Shown here: piece after piece, positions 1 to 9,400 of the stretch
Numbering within the stretch: the first letter of the stretch is position 1
Layout of the letters: every line of letters starts with the position of its first letter
From: Nonomuraea roseoviolacea subsp. carminata
GTDB taxonomy: Bacteria > Actinomycetota > Actinomycetes > Streptosporangiales > Streptosporangiaceae
Direction: 5' to 3'
NCBI RefSeq assembly: GCF_024172185.1
Contig: NZ_JAMZEC010000001.1
Coordinates: 1,798,001-1,862,000, forward strand
Length of the DNA: 64,000 bases
Notes under the pieces: model-generated
What the model saw: only the letters and a program-made list of their open reading frames with translations
Databases searched by the model: none
What the model was told of the DNA's origin: nothing
Program-made: the position numbers and the translations under genes

Positions 1-2688
1 GCGGTGGCGGAATGCGTGGTGGGGACGTCCGGGACGGGGACGGGGGCGCAGCTCGTCGCGTACGTGGTGCCTCACGAGGGGGACCTCGACGTGGCGGTAC
101 TCCGTGCCCACCTCGCGGAGACCCTGCCCGCGTACATGATCCCCGCCCGTTTCGTCCCCCTCCCCTCGCTCCCCCTGACCGCGAACGGCAAAGTGGACCG
201 CGCCCGCCTCCCCGCCCCGTCCGCCCATTCGGCCATAACTCGGACCGTCGCTCCCTCCACCGATGCCGAGCGCATGGTCGCCGCCGTCTGGGCCGACGTG
301 CTGGAACGCGACGACTTCGGCGTGGACGAGGACTTCTTCGACGTGGGCGGCCACTCGCTGCTGGCCATCAAGGCGGTCGCCAGGCTGCGCAGGGAGCTGC
401 CACCGGGGGCCACCCCCATCGCGGTGGTGGACCTGTTCAAGCACCCGACGGTACGCGGCCTGGCCGCCCTCCTGGAGGGCACCGCCACCGCCTCGCGCGG
501 ACTGCTGCACGAGCTGACGTCCCAGCGCACGTCTCCGCCGGTCCTCACGTACGTGTGCGTGCCGTACGGCGGGGGCGCGGCGGTCGTGTACCAGCCGCTG
601 GCGGACGCGCTGCCCGAGGAGTACGCGCTGTGGTCGGTGGCCATCCCCGGCCACGACGTCGGCCTGGACGAGGAGCGGCTGCCGCTGGAGGCGGTGGCCG
701 CCCGATGCGTCGCGGAGATCATGGAGAAGGTGCGCGGCCCGGTCGCGCTGTACGGCCACTGCGGGGTGGGCTCGGCGCTGACCGTGGAGATCGCCCGGCG
801 CCTGGAGGCCGAGGGCCGCCCGCTCGAAGCCGTCTACATCGGGGCGATCTTCCCGTTCGCCCGGCCGTCGAAGGGACCGGCGGCGCTGCTGGCGAGGCTG
901 GCCCGGCGCGAGTTCCTGCGCGGCGACCGCGGCTACGTCAACTGGCTGACCTCGATGGGCCTCGACATGAGCGACCTCGACCCGGCCCAGGCGCGGCACA
1001 TCGTCCGCAACATGCGCCGCGACAGCGAGGCGGCCGAGGAGTACTTCACGGGGTTGTTCGAGAGCGCGGTGACGCGGCTGCGGGCGCCGGTGATCAGCGT
1101 GGCCGGGGAGCACGACCCGGCGACGGAGTTCCACGAGGAGCGCTTCCGGGAGTGGCACTTCCTCAGCCCGGTGGCGGGGGTGGTGGAGCTGGACGAGGCG
1201 GGCCACTTCTTCCTGAAGTACCGGGCCGGGGAGCTGGCGGCCATCGTGACCCGTACGCACCGGGCCTTGGTGGAGGGCGGGCAGGCGGGCGGCGAGACGT
1301 GGCGCCTGGCCGCGACCTCGACGGATGATCCGTCAGAGACGAGCGCACCACGCCGCAAGCCGACGACCCCTGCTCCCAGCATGGGGAGGTTCGCCGCCGT
1401 CGCGTGCGGCCAGCTCGTCTCCATGCTCGGCGCCGCCCTGACCGAGTTCGCCATCCCTGTCTGGATCTACCTCACGACCGGCTCGCTCGCCCAGTTCGCG
1501 CTGCTGGCGGTGGTCGGCCTGGTGCCCGGGATGCTGGTGGCCCCGCTCGCCGGCGCCGTCGTGGACCGCGGGAACCGCCGTACCGTCATGCTGTGCGGCG
1601 ACGCGGCCGCCCTGACCACCCAGTTGGGGTTGGGCCTGCTCCTGTGGACGGGCAACCTGCAGACCTGGCACATCTACCCGCTCCTGGGCATCCTCTCCTT
1701 GGCCCTGACCTTCCAGCGGCTGGCGTACGGCTCGGCGGTGCCGCAGCTCGTCCCGAAGCGCTACCTCGGCCACGCCAACGGCATGGTGCAGATGGCCGGC
1801 GGCATGACGCAGCTCCTGGTGCCGCTCGCGGCCACGGGCCTGATGGCGGCGATCGGGCTGGAGGGCATCCTGGTGCTCGACGTGGCGAGCTACGCGTTCG
1901 CGATCGGGGTGACGCTGCTGGTGCGGTTCCCGGCGGCGATGGCGTGGCGACGCAAGGAGCCGGTGTTGGCGGAGATGGTCGCCGGCTTCCGCTACTCGTG
2001 GGGCGATCCTGGCTTCCGGCGCATGCTGCTGTTCTTCGCCGCGCTGAACGTGTTCCTGGCGCCGCTGTTCCTGCTCGTCTCGCCGCTGGTGCTGTCGTTC
2101 GGGACGCTGGCGGACGTGGGCCGGATCTCGTTCGCGTCGGGCCTGGGCGTCTTCCTCGGCGGCCTGACGATGACGGCGTGGGGCGGGCCGCGGCGGGGGC
2201 GGATGCGGACGGTGCTGTGGTTCACGCTGGCGCTGGCGGCGTTCTGCCTGGTGACGGGGCTGCGGGCGGACCTGGTGACGATCGGGGTGGGGGCATTCGG
2301 CATGTCGCTGTGGCTGACGCTGCTGAACGGCGTGTACGCGACGATCGTGCAGGTGAAGGTGCCGCAGCGCTTCCACGGGCGGGTGTTCGCGCTGAACACG
2401 CTGATCGCGTGGAGCACGCTGCCGCTGGGCTTCGGCCTGGTGGCGCCGTACGGGGCGGCGGTTTTTGATCCCTTGATGGCCCCGGACGGTCTGTTGGCGG
2501 GGACTGTGGGCGCGGTGATCGGGACGGGGGCCGGGCGGGGGGTGGGGTTGATGTATCTGCTGTTCGCGGTGGCGATGGCGGTGCTGGCGGTGGTGACGCT
2601 GCGGTCCAGGCTGCCTCGGCTGGTGGACGAGACGCCGGACGCCCTGCCGGACGACCTGGTCGGCTTGGAGGCCCTGACCAGCCGCTGA
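1..2688 (+). CDS. NRPS C-terminal end (A-PCP-TE) fused to MFS exporter, partial at left edge
   Basis: The reading frame is open to the window edge, so the gene starts upstream. Counting from the GTG at 4, residues 1-75 are the end of an adenylation domain with the A10 motif LTANGKVDR (Lys63). A peptidyl carrier domain follows, with GGHSL (Ser118 for phosphopantetheine). Residues about 180-425 are an alpha/beta-hydrolase thioesterase whose nucleophile motif is GHCGVG, with Cys253 where Ser is usual. The likely acid and base are in GEHDP and EAGHFF. From residue 460 the protein becomes a 12-helix MFS exporter of the EntS/MFS_3 type (motif VVDRGNRRTV). The last NRPS module therefore releases the peptide and carries its own exporter. 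The product is unknown because the other modules lie outside the window. Confidence 0.92.
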   Translation, partial: AVAECVVGTSGTGTGAQLVAYVVPHEGDLDVAVLRAHLAETLPAYMIPARFVPLPSLPLTANGKVDRARLPAPSAHSAITRTVAPSTDAERMVAAVWADVLERDDFGVDEDFFDVGGHSLLAIKAVARLRRELPPGATPIAVVDLFKHPTVRGLAALLEGTATASRGLLHELTSQRTSPPVLTYVCVPYGGGAAVVYQPLADALPEEYALWSVAIPGHDVGLDEERLPLEAVAARCVAEIMEKVRGPVALYGHCGVGSALTVEIARRLEAEGRPLEAVYIGAIFPFARPSKGPAALLARLARREFLRGDRGYVNWLTSMGLDMSDLDPAQARHIVRNMRRDSEAAEEYFTGLFESAVTRLRAPVISVAGEHDPATEFHEERFREWHFLSPVAGVVELDEAGHFFLKYRAGELAAIVTRTHRALVEGGQAGGETWRLAATSTDDPSETSAPRRKPTTPAPSMGRFAAVACGQLVSMLGAALTEFAIPVWIYLTTGSLAQFALLAVVGLVPGMLVAPLAGAVVDRGNRRTVMLCGDAAALTTQLGLGLLLWTGNLQTWHIYPLLGILSLALTFQRLAYGSAVPQLVPKRYLGHANGMVQMAGGMTQLLVPLAATGLMAAIGLEGILVLDVASYAFAIGVTLLVRFPAAMAWRRKEPVLAEMVAGFRYSWGDPGFRRMLLFFAALNVFLAPLFLLVSPLVLSFGTLADVGRISFASGLGVFLGGLTMTAWGGPRRGRMRTVLWFTLALAAFCLVTGLRADLVTIGVGAFGMSLWLTLLNGVYATIVQVKVPQRFHGRVFALNTLIAWSTLPLGFGLVAPYGAAVFDPLMAPDGLLAGTVGAVIGTGAGRGVGLMYLLFAVAMAVLAVVTLRSRLPRLVDETPDALPDDLVGLEALTSR
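2161..2688 (+). repeat. Donor copy of MFS 3' segment repeated at 5129-5654
   Basis: The last 528 bases of the NRPS-MFS gene recur almost identically about 2.97 kb downstream. The offset falls from 2968 at the left end to 2966 at the right end because the second copy has lost two single bases. This copy is intact and in frame. Confidence 0.9.
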
Positions 2689-2781
2689 ATTCTCACGTAC
2701 TTCAACACGGGTCGGCGCACCAGGACTGGACGTGTGCTACGTTAGATCCAGTTGCAGTTGTGGTACCCATAAGAACTTGTG

Positions 2782-2820
2782 TGCACCTGACGGTATGTAG
2801 CCTCAGGTGCATTTTTGTTT
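2782..2820 (+). terminator. Hairpin plus T-run in the csp leader
   Basis: TGCACCTGA at 2782-2790 pairs perfectly with TCAGGTGCA at 2803-2811, and ATTTTTGTTTT follows. This is the shape of an intrinsic terminator, rare in such a GC-rich genome. It could end transcription of the upstream NRPS-MFS gene or act as an attenuator inside the cold-shock leader. The distance of about 90 bases to the csp start fits either role. Confidence 0.65.
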
Positions 2821-2911
2821 TACCGGTCTTCTCCGGGTGTGGGCCTATCTCGGCGACGCGAAATTCGTCCGATGCGGATTTCGGCTTTGCACCTATCAAG
2901 AGGAGATCATC

Positions 2912-3118
2912 ATGGCTACCGGCACCGTGAAGTGGTTCAACGCGGAAAAGGGCTTCGGCTTCATCGAGCAGGACGGCGGCGGCGCCGACGTCTTCGCGCA
3001 CTACTCCAACATCGTCGCCAACGGCGGCTACCGTGAGCTGCGCGAGGGCCAGAAGGTCGCCTTCGACGTCACCCAGGGCCAGAAGGGCCCCCAGGCCGAG
3101 AACATCGTTTCCGCCTGA
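2912..3118 (+). CDS. cspA: CspA-family cold-shock protein
   Basis: A 68-residue single cold-shock domain that binds single-stranded RNA or DNA and acts as an RNA chaperone in the cytoplasm. RNP1-like KGFGFI and RNP2-like DVFAHY are present, and it begins [10 protein letters not shown] as the family does. The ATG at 2912 has a strong AGAGGAGA ribosome site. An in-frame upstream start would add 35 residues unlike the family and overlap the leader hairpin, so it was rejected. The next gene is a DEAD-box RNA helicase, a common functional partner in cold adaptation. The long leader suggests post-transcriptional control. Confidence 0.95.
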   Translation: MATGTVKWFNAEKGFGFIEQDGGGADVFAHYSNIVANGGYRELREGQKVAFDVTQGQKGPQAENIVSA

Positions 3119-3135
3119 CACTGAAGCACCACGCC

Positions 3136-3169
3136 GCTGGGGCCCGCGCCGTAGGGTGCGGGCCCCAGC
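3136..3169 (+). terminator. GC-rich terminator after cspA
   Basis: GCTGGGGCCCGC at 3136-3147 pairs perfectly with GCGGGCCCCAGC at 3158-3169, with a 10-base loop, 18 bases after the cspA stop. There is no T-run, as is usual for actinobacterial terminators. Confidence 0.8.
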
Positions 3170-3466
3170 GCGTCGCTCGGGTGGTAACCGACGTGCTGTG
3201 ACGGCGTCACAAGCCGCGAAGGGCAGCATGTCCGTTCTTCCACCGCACACCGGCTGGACCACTGATGGCTCCGGTTCGGACATAAGTCCCCTCCGACCGG
3301 CATCGCCGCCCCCGTTCCCTTCGGCGAATGCCCTCCATTTCGACGCCCGAGGCCAGGCTGTTCTCCGCCGGCTCGGCTCGTCTTTCTTCGGCTCGTTCTT
3401 GACATTCTTGTGCCGCTCATCGCGCCGGGAATCACTTGACACGTGCCGCATCGAGGAAGGTTCTGC
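3170..3466 (+). promoter_or_regulatory. Long leader/promoter region of the DEAD-box helicase
   Basis: About 300 bases without a convincing gene. It contains a 13-base palindrome GTGACGGCGTCAC (3198-3210). ATGTCCG at 3228-3234 pairs with CGGACAT at 3277-3283, a possible long hairpin. TTGACA at 3399-3404 is a possible -35, but no clear -10 follows. The structure would suit cold-responsive control of the helicase; this is inference. Confidence 0.4.
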
Positions 3467-4900
3467 ATGAACCACGCAACTCGCCAGCACGACCGCTACT
3501 CCCCCACCCGCACGGGCGGCTCCGCCAACCCGGGCAGGGGTGACCGCTTCGCCTCGCCGGCTCGGGGCCGTTCGGGGGCCTCCGGCCGTTCCGGTGGTCA
3601 CGGGCGGCGTCCCGCCGCGCTTCAGGGGGAATTCGCACTGCCGGTCACGGTCACCCCGGCCTTGCCCGCAGCCGCGACGTTCTCTGAGCTGAACATGCCG
3701 CCCGCGCTGATGAAGGTGCTCACCAGCCTGGGTATGAAAGAACCGTTCCCGATCCAGGCGGCCACGCTGCCGAACTCCCTGGCCGGCCGGGACGTCCTCG
3801 GGCGTGGGCGCACCGGGTCAGGCAAGACACTCGCCTTCGGCCTGGCCTTGCTCGTCCGCACCTCCGGACAGCGTGCCGAATCGAGGCAGCCGCTGGCTCT
3901 GATCCTCGTTCCCACTCGGGAACTGGCCCAACAGGTCACCGACGCGCTCACCCCGTACGCCCGGTCACTGAAGCTGCGGCTGGCCACCGTCGTCGGCGGC
4001 ATGTCGATCGGCCGACAGGCCAATGCGCTGCGCGCTGGTGCCGAGGTCGTCGTCGCGACCCCGGGACGGCTCAGGGATCTCATCGAGCGCGGCGACTGCC
4101 GCCTGGATCAGGTCGCCATCACCGTGCTGGACGAGGCCGACCAGATGGCCGACATGGGCTTCATGCCGCAGATCACCTACCTGCTCGACCAGGTGCGCCC
4201 CGGGGGCCAGCGGATGCTGTTCTCCGCCACTCTGGACCGCAACGTCGATCTGCTGGTCCGCCGCTACCTGACCGACCCCGTGGTCCATTCGGTCGATCCC
4301 TCGGCGGGCGCGGTGACCACGATGGAGCACCACGTGCTGCACATCCAGGGCGCCGACAAGCATGCCACCACGGTGGAGATCGCTGCTCGCGATGGCAGGG
4401 TGATCATGTTCCTGGACACCAAGCACGCCGTGGATCAGCTCACCGAAAGCCTGCTGAACAGCGGCGTACGCGCCGCCGCGCTGCACGGGGGCAAGTCCCA
4501 GCCCCAGCGCACCCGCACCCTCGACCAGTTCAAGACCGGCCACGTCACGGTGCTGGTGGCGACCAACGTCGCGGCTCGTGGCATCCACGTCGACAACCTT
4601 GACCTCGTCGTCAACGTCGACCCGCCAAGCGACCACAAGGACTATCTGCACCGCGGCGGCCGCACCGCCCGCGCCGGCGAGTCCGGCAGCGTCGTCACCC
4701 TCGTCCTGCCCAACCAGCGCCGTGGCATGACCCGCCTGATGGCCGACGCCGGCATCGTGCCGCAGACCAGCCAGGTCCGTTCGGGCGAGGCCGAACTCAG
4801 ACGTATCACGGGCGCCCAGGCTCCCTCAGGGATTCCCGTGACCATAGGCACGCCGGTCGCCGATCGCCGGCCGCGCCGGAACCGCCGACGATTCGCGTAG
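3467..4900 (+). CDS. DEAD-box ATP-dependent RNA helicase
   Basis: A 477-residue RNA helicase of the RhlE/CsdA type. After a basic Gly/Arg-rich N-terminus of about 55 residues come a Q-motif region and motif I GRTGSGKT (about 114-121). Then follow Ia PTRELAQ, Ib TPGR, motif II DEAD (222-225), motif III SAT (253-255), and V/VI ending in HRGGRTAR (395-402). All ATPase and RNA-binding motifs are intact. The ATG at 3467 follows GAGGAAGG; a GTG 24 bases upstream lacks a ribosome site. Its place behind cspA supports a role in unwinding RNA in the cold. Confidence 0.93.
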   Translation: MNHATRQHDRYSPTRTGGSANPGRGDRFASPARGRSGASGRSGGHGRRPAALQGEFALPVTVTPALPAAATFSELNMPPALMKVLTSLGMKEPFPIQAATLPNSLAGRDVLGRGRTGSGKTLAFGLALLVRTSGQRAESRQPLALILVPTRELAQQVTDALTPYARSLKLRLATVVGGMSIGRQANALRAGAEVVVATPGRLRDLIERGDCRLDQVAITVLDEADQMADMGFMPQITYLLDQVRPGGQRMLFSATLDRNVDLLVRRYLTDPVVHSVDPSAGAVTTMEHHVLHIQGADKHATTVEIAARDGRVIMFLDTKHAVDQLTESLLNSGVRAAALHGGKSQPQRTRTLDQFKTGHVTVLVATNVAARGIHVDNLDLVVNVDPPSDHKDYLHRGGRTARAGESGSVVTLVLPNQRRGMTRLMADAGIVPQTSQVRSGEAELRRITGAQAPSGIPVTIGTPVADRRPRRNRRRFA

Positions 4901-4924
4901 CGGGAACCCTCGCGAAGATGACCG

Positions 4925-5045
4925 GTGGCCCTCAATGGGATCGTGTGGGAGATCCGTAGCGGGTCATCCTGGCGGGATGTGCCCGAGCGGTACGGTTCCG
5001 AGCAGTCGCTCCACACCTCCTGCACTGCGGTGGTCGCCTGCGCCT
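4925..5045 (+). pseudogene. IS5-family transposase fragment
   Basis: The frame from 4925 reads [20 protein letters not shown], which matches the conserved part of IS5/IS427-type transposases that precedes the first catalytic Asp region. After RYG the frame slips: the second frame continues with residues resembling the expected WxxVxxRFxRW stretch. It has no start, no end and no DDE residues, so it is a dead fragment. It lies 25 bases after the helicase and directly abuts the duplicated MFS segment. Confidence 0.7.
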
Positions 5046-5128
5046 CCCACAACCCTTCAGGCGACTCGAAGATCCCCAGGCCCGACGAGAACGAGATCCG
5101 GCAGGCATTGCAGGAGATCCTGCTCGGC

Positions 5129-5654
5129 GGCCTGGCGATGACGGCTTGGGGCGGCCCGCGGGGGGCCGCATGCGGACGGTGCTGTGGTTCACGCTGGCGC
5201 TGGCGGCGTTCTGCCTGGTGACGGGGCTGCGAGCGGACCTGGTGACGATCGGGGCGGGGGCGTTCGGCATGTCTCTGTGGCTGACGCTGCTGAACGGGGT
5301 GTACGCGACGATCGTGCAGGTGAAGGTGCCGCAGCGCTTCCACGAGCGGGTGTTCGCGCTGAACACTCTGATCGCGTGGAGCACCTTGCCCCTGGGCTTC
5401 GGGCTGGTAGCGCCGTACGGGCGGCCGTCTTCGACCCCCTGATGGCCCCGGACGGGCCGCTCGCCGGGACTCTCGGGGCGGCGATCGGGACGGGGGCCGG
5501 TCGGGGGGTGGGGTTGATGTATCTGCTGTTCGCGGTGGCGATGGCGGTGCTGGCGGTGGTGACGCTGCGGTCCAGGCTGCCTCGACTGGTGGACGAGACG
5601 CCGGACGCCCTGCCGGACCACCTGGTCGGCTTGGAGGCCCTGACCAGCCAGTAA
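5129..5654 (+). pseudogene. Frameshifted duplicate of the MFS exporter 3' end
   Basis: This is a near-identical copy of 2161-2688, covering roughly the last 175 residues of the exporter. Two single-base deletions, near 5160 and near 5430, break the frame, so the segment reads in three pieces. There is no start region and no first half of the transporter. The sequence ends with a stop at the same homologous place. It is flanked by transposase remnants, which suggests IS-linked duplication followed by decay. Confidence 0.88.
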
Positions 5655-6056
5655 GCCTCTATTCTATTGTACTCAATTACCGAAAACAGAAGGCTCTAGA
5701 CGAACAAGCTCAATCGTAGCTTCATCCACGACCGGCCGAGGCCGCAAAACTCAAGGCGAGACAAAAAGGCCAATCTACAACCTCTCCTTGCAGCCAGGGA
5801 GAGGATCACAGTTAACGAAGCTGAAGCCGCGAGAGGTCAGCGAAGAACTGTGGACAGCGATCCAAGCGCTGTTGCCCCAGCGCCAGCGGCGGTTCATAAG
5901 AAATAACCCAATGGTGTTTCGCAATCCGCGAATTCGAACGCCTATTAGAGACCCTTACCAAAAGTTACGCAGCCCATCACAAGTAGCTGTCAGAGCACGC
6001 TCACCATAGCCGGCCATATAGCCTTCAATCGTAGCCTGACATCCATTAAGTGATCT
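5655..6056. other. AT-rich scar without an intact gene
   Basis: Base composition drops sharply here compared with the neighbouring genes. The only coding trace is the transposase N-terminus at 5809-5895. The remainder shows no plausible gene on either strand. It separates the MFS duplicate from the candidate immunity gene and looks like imported or decayed DNA. Confidence 0.6.
5809..5895 (+). pseudogene. N-terminal remnant of an IS5-family transposase
   Basis: The frame reads VSEELWTAIQALLPQRQRRF (5836-5895), the usual opening of IS5-type transposases. It breaks off into AT-rich sequence immediately after the RRF. The fragment lies downstream of the internal transposase piece at 4925, so the order of parts is reversed and the original element has been rearranged. 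Confidence 0.6.
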
Positions 6057-6422
6057 TCACGAACGGCCAAGATCGTCATTTTTCAACACAGAATAATCGA
6101 ATTCAATCTCGTCGAAATATTCCACCATCCAAGCTCGTCGCTCGGAATGCGACATCCCCCAAGCCCATTCAAGGCACCGATATAGGCGCTCACGCCGAAG
6201 CTTCTTAGAGGAGAAGCCAAAAGGTCCAACTATACCGTGACACAGGTCCGAGAGCCAATATATGCGCTCGAACTTCAGTTGAGATTCACTTTGAGAAAGA
6301 TTCTCTCCGCGCTTCAGTTCTCCCGAATCTGTCCTTATTTGCAACTGCGCCCTATGAATTAGCAAAACTATCACACGTTCAATATCAACTTTGTTACGCT
6401 TGCCAAAAAGCTGCCGAAGCAT
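6057..6422 (-). CDS. Candidate immunity protein for the RHS toxin
   Basis: A 121-residue protein of no family I recognise, with no signal peptide or membrane helix, so probably cytoplasmic. It is rich in aromatic and charged residues (WAWG, FDEIEFDY near the C-terminus). Its codon use is far more AT-rich than the surrounding genome. It lies 54 bases downstream of the RHS toxin gene on the same strand. That is the standard place for an immunity gene in polymorphic toxin loci, and the function rests on this position alone. The ATG at 6422 is preceded by GGGGGTG. A strong hairpin separates it from the toxin stop. Confidence 0.65.
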   Translation of the reverse strand: MLRQLFGKRNKVDIERVIVLLIHRAQLQIRTDSGELKRGENLSQSESQLKFERIYWLSDLCHGIVGPFGFSSKKLRRERLYRCLEWAWGMSHSERRAWMVEYFDEIEFDYSVLKNDDLGRS

Positions 6423-6435
6423 CTTGCACCCCCAA

Positions 6436-6468
6436 ATAAGGGCGCAGCATCGAACGCTGCGCCCTTAT
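6436..6468 (-). terminator. Perfect 13-bp hairpin between toxin and immunity genes
   Basis: ATAAGGGCGCAGC (6436-6448) and GCTGCGCCCTTAT (6456-6468) are perfect reverse complements with a 7-base loop. It sits in the 54-base gap between the RHS stop and the immunity start. It may terminate, attenuate, or set an RNA processing point. Confidence 0.75.
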
Positions 6469-6476
6469 CAAACTTC

Positions 6477-9400
6477 CTAGCAGGGCTTATGGTTCGCTAT
6501 GTAGATCTTAGTATCATAATCCCAATCGTCGTCATGAGGATCTGCTGCCCACCTGAGGAGAATCTCTGCCCGGTGATTACCGTTCTGTAGATTCTTGCCG
6601 TCAGGCCCGACTCGAAGATACCCAACCTCTCCCTCCAACGGCTCGAAGATCGAGTCGAGCATCTGCCAGTCTTGCATTTTTGAAGCTCTTTCCAATTTGT
6701 CCCGGCTCTCCTTGGAGCCGTCGACATCGGGACGTCCATATCTGAGCAAGTCCTGAATAGTCGCATTAGGCTCAGGACGCGACGGCCGTGCTGAACCAGA
6801 CTTCTTCTTGAACGGGTTCCAGCCATCGTTGTGGACGAGGATAGCTTGGTCCCCGGCCAGCACATGGTAGGTGTGCGCGCGGTCAACCGTAAGGTTGTGA
6901 ACCTGGCGGACAGCGGTCCAGCTAGCGATCGATGTGATCTGGACGTACGTGCCGGCTGCGGTCTGCAGCCACATTCCGCGCTGCAGCTGGCCGGCCGGGA
7001 TCCAGGCTTTGAGTGCGGGGATCCAGAAGGGATGGTTGTCTGTGGCGACGACCGCGCCTATTCGGTCGCCCTTTCTCCCATCCGCATCTACGGTGATCTT
7101 GACCAGCCGCTTCATCCCTTGGCCAGCGATCAAGGCAGTGACCAATTGGGGCCCAGTGCGGCCCGTCGCCGGATCGGCGGCGAAGACCTTGTCGCCGATC
7201 TTGATGTCCTCGATCGGCTTGGTGCTCCCGTCCGCCATGAGCACCTTGGTGCCTTCGACGAAACTGTTGGGCGGGTCGCAGGTGAAGATCGGGGGTGGTG
7301 GGGGGTCGCCCGATTCGATCTCCGTGTTCTCGGGGTCGACGGCGGCTATTCCGTCTTCACATGTCCCCATCCCGTATCGGGAAGCGTCACAGTTGATAAT
7401 GGGATTTTCGTAGGCATCGGGATCGACTCCGTAGAGCTCCGCTACCGCGTCGCCACTGATGAAGATCTGATCCGGATGCGCGCATGGTTGGCCGGGGGCG
7501 CAGTTCTCAGGCGCGCCGCACCTTGACTTCGGGCAGGGTGGAGGGGTGCACGGACTCTTGCAGGGCCCATGAATCGTGCTTTGCTTGGTGGGCTTTCGTC
7601 CCCTGTCGTCGAGATTCTCGGTAGTTGGAATCTTCCTGCATGAAGGGGACGAACATTTCGGCTGGCCGCAGCCGCCGGCTATTGCACATCCGTGAGGCTG
7701 CTGGTGAGGAGTCGAGCTGGTGGTTGTCGGGCGCCGTCCTTGGGGCTTGCCACCCACCTTCTTCTTCGGCTTGACGGGCTGCTTTGGCTCTCGCCTGTCG
7801 TCACCGTAGGGGCTTGAGCCGGTACCGATCTTACGCCCAGGCTTGATCGGCGTCTCCGCCTCGAGTGTCGTGTACTTGATCTTCCGAGTTTGCACAGAGG
7901 CAATCGTGAGAAGCAAAACACCGAACAGGCCCAGCCGAGCTCCCCGGCCTTTTAGTGCCGGCTTGACGGGCTGTTGCTGCGCCGGCTTGGCAGGTGGCTG
8001 TTTTGCGGCCTCCCGACGAGCAAGCACTTCAGCAGGCGAGATGATCTTTTTGGGATCTCCTGACCCATTGCCCAGGTCAACATAGTGACCGGTAGGGTCC
8101 GAGCCGGTAAGCGGCGACGCATTTGCATACGCATACCGATTCGCCTGGATGGAAGGCTCCGCCGGTAATGTCCAGGTATCGCCGGACGCGAATGTGCCGG
8201 TGCCCGGCTGGTACCACCGGGCATGCATGTTGACCTTGCCGGTATCCGGGTCCGTGTACTCACCTTGGTAACCCAGCGCCGACTTCGTCCCCGTCTGCGC
8301 GAGAACCTCGCCGTACGGGTTGTACGCAGTCGACCCCGACAACGCCGTACCGGAGAACGTCCCAACCAGGTCGTCATGGATGTCCGTGAACGCCCCGAGC
8401 GCCGCGTTCGCCCCCTCCTTGACGCTGACCAACCCACCAAAGGGGTCGCGGCCGTACTTGGACTGCACCGCGCCCGCCTGGTCGGTGATGGCCACGACGT
8501 CGTTGGACAAACCCGCATACGCGAAGCGCTGCTGCGTCGTCCGCGTCTGCCGGGTGGCCATGCGGTCGAAGGCGTCATATGTATACGTGGCGTCGCCGTC
8601 GTTGATGAGGCGGTCGAAGGCGTCGAACGTCAGATGTTTCGTGGTGCCGTTCTTCGTCTCCGTGGCGAGCGTGCCGCGCGGCGTGTACGTGTAGTCCGTG
8701 CCGTCGCCCGACGTCAGGCGATTGCGCTCGTCGTAGGTGTAGGTCTTGTTTCCGGCCTGGATGCGGTTGCCGGAGGCGTCCCACTTGTAGGTCGTGGTCG
8801 TGCCGTCCGGGCCCTTCCAGGACGTGAGGCGTCCCGCGTGGTCGTATCCGTAGGTGTTGTTGCCGGCTCCCGCCGTTCCCTCCGTGATCTTGGAGGTGAG
8901 GTTGTCGTCCTTGTCCCAGCCGTAGGTGATCTTGGCTAACTGGCCGCCGGTGCTGTTCTTCAGCGTGTGGGTGGCCACGCGGTCCACGGCGTCGTATGTG
9001 TAGACCTGCGTGTTGACCGGGTTGGTGGACGCGACGGTGCTGAGCCGGTCGGCCTTGTCGTAGTCATAGGTGTTGGTGCGGCCGCTGACCGGGTCGGTGA
9101 CCGTCCTGAGGCGGTTGTCGTCGTCCCATGTGTAGGTCGTGGTGCCGCTGGCGTCGATCCGCTGGGTCGGGTTGCCCATCGGGTCATAGCCGAAGGCGCT
9201 CGTCTGGCCGGTCGGGCCGGAGACCTTGGTGAGCAGGCTGCGGTCGTTGTACTCGAGAACCTGGTCGTTCATCTTGGTGACGCGGTCGGCCAGGTCGTAG
9301 CCGTACGTCTTGTCGTCGGTGTACAGCCCCTCGCCCGAGCCGCTGACCTTCGTCACCCGGTCGAGGAGGTCGAACTCCCTGTCCAGGCGCACCCCGCCGG

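Noticed and set aside
3443..3466. GTG start of the helicase 24 bases upstream
   Set aside because: The ribosome site GAGGAAGG lies between this GTG and the ATG at 3467, so the ATG is the start.
6477..6827. Calling the RHS C-terminal toxin an HNH or other named nuclease
   Set aside because: Only one NGNHR motif is visible; no complete known nuclease signature can be read by eye.
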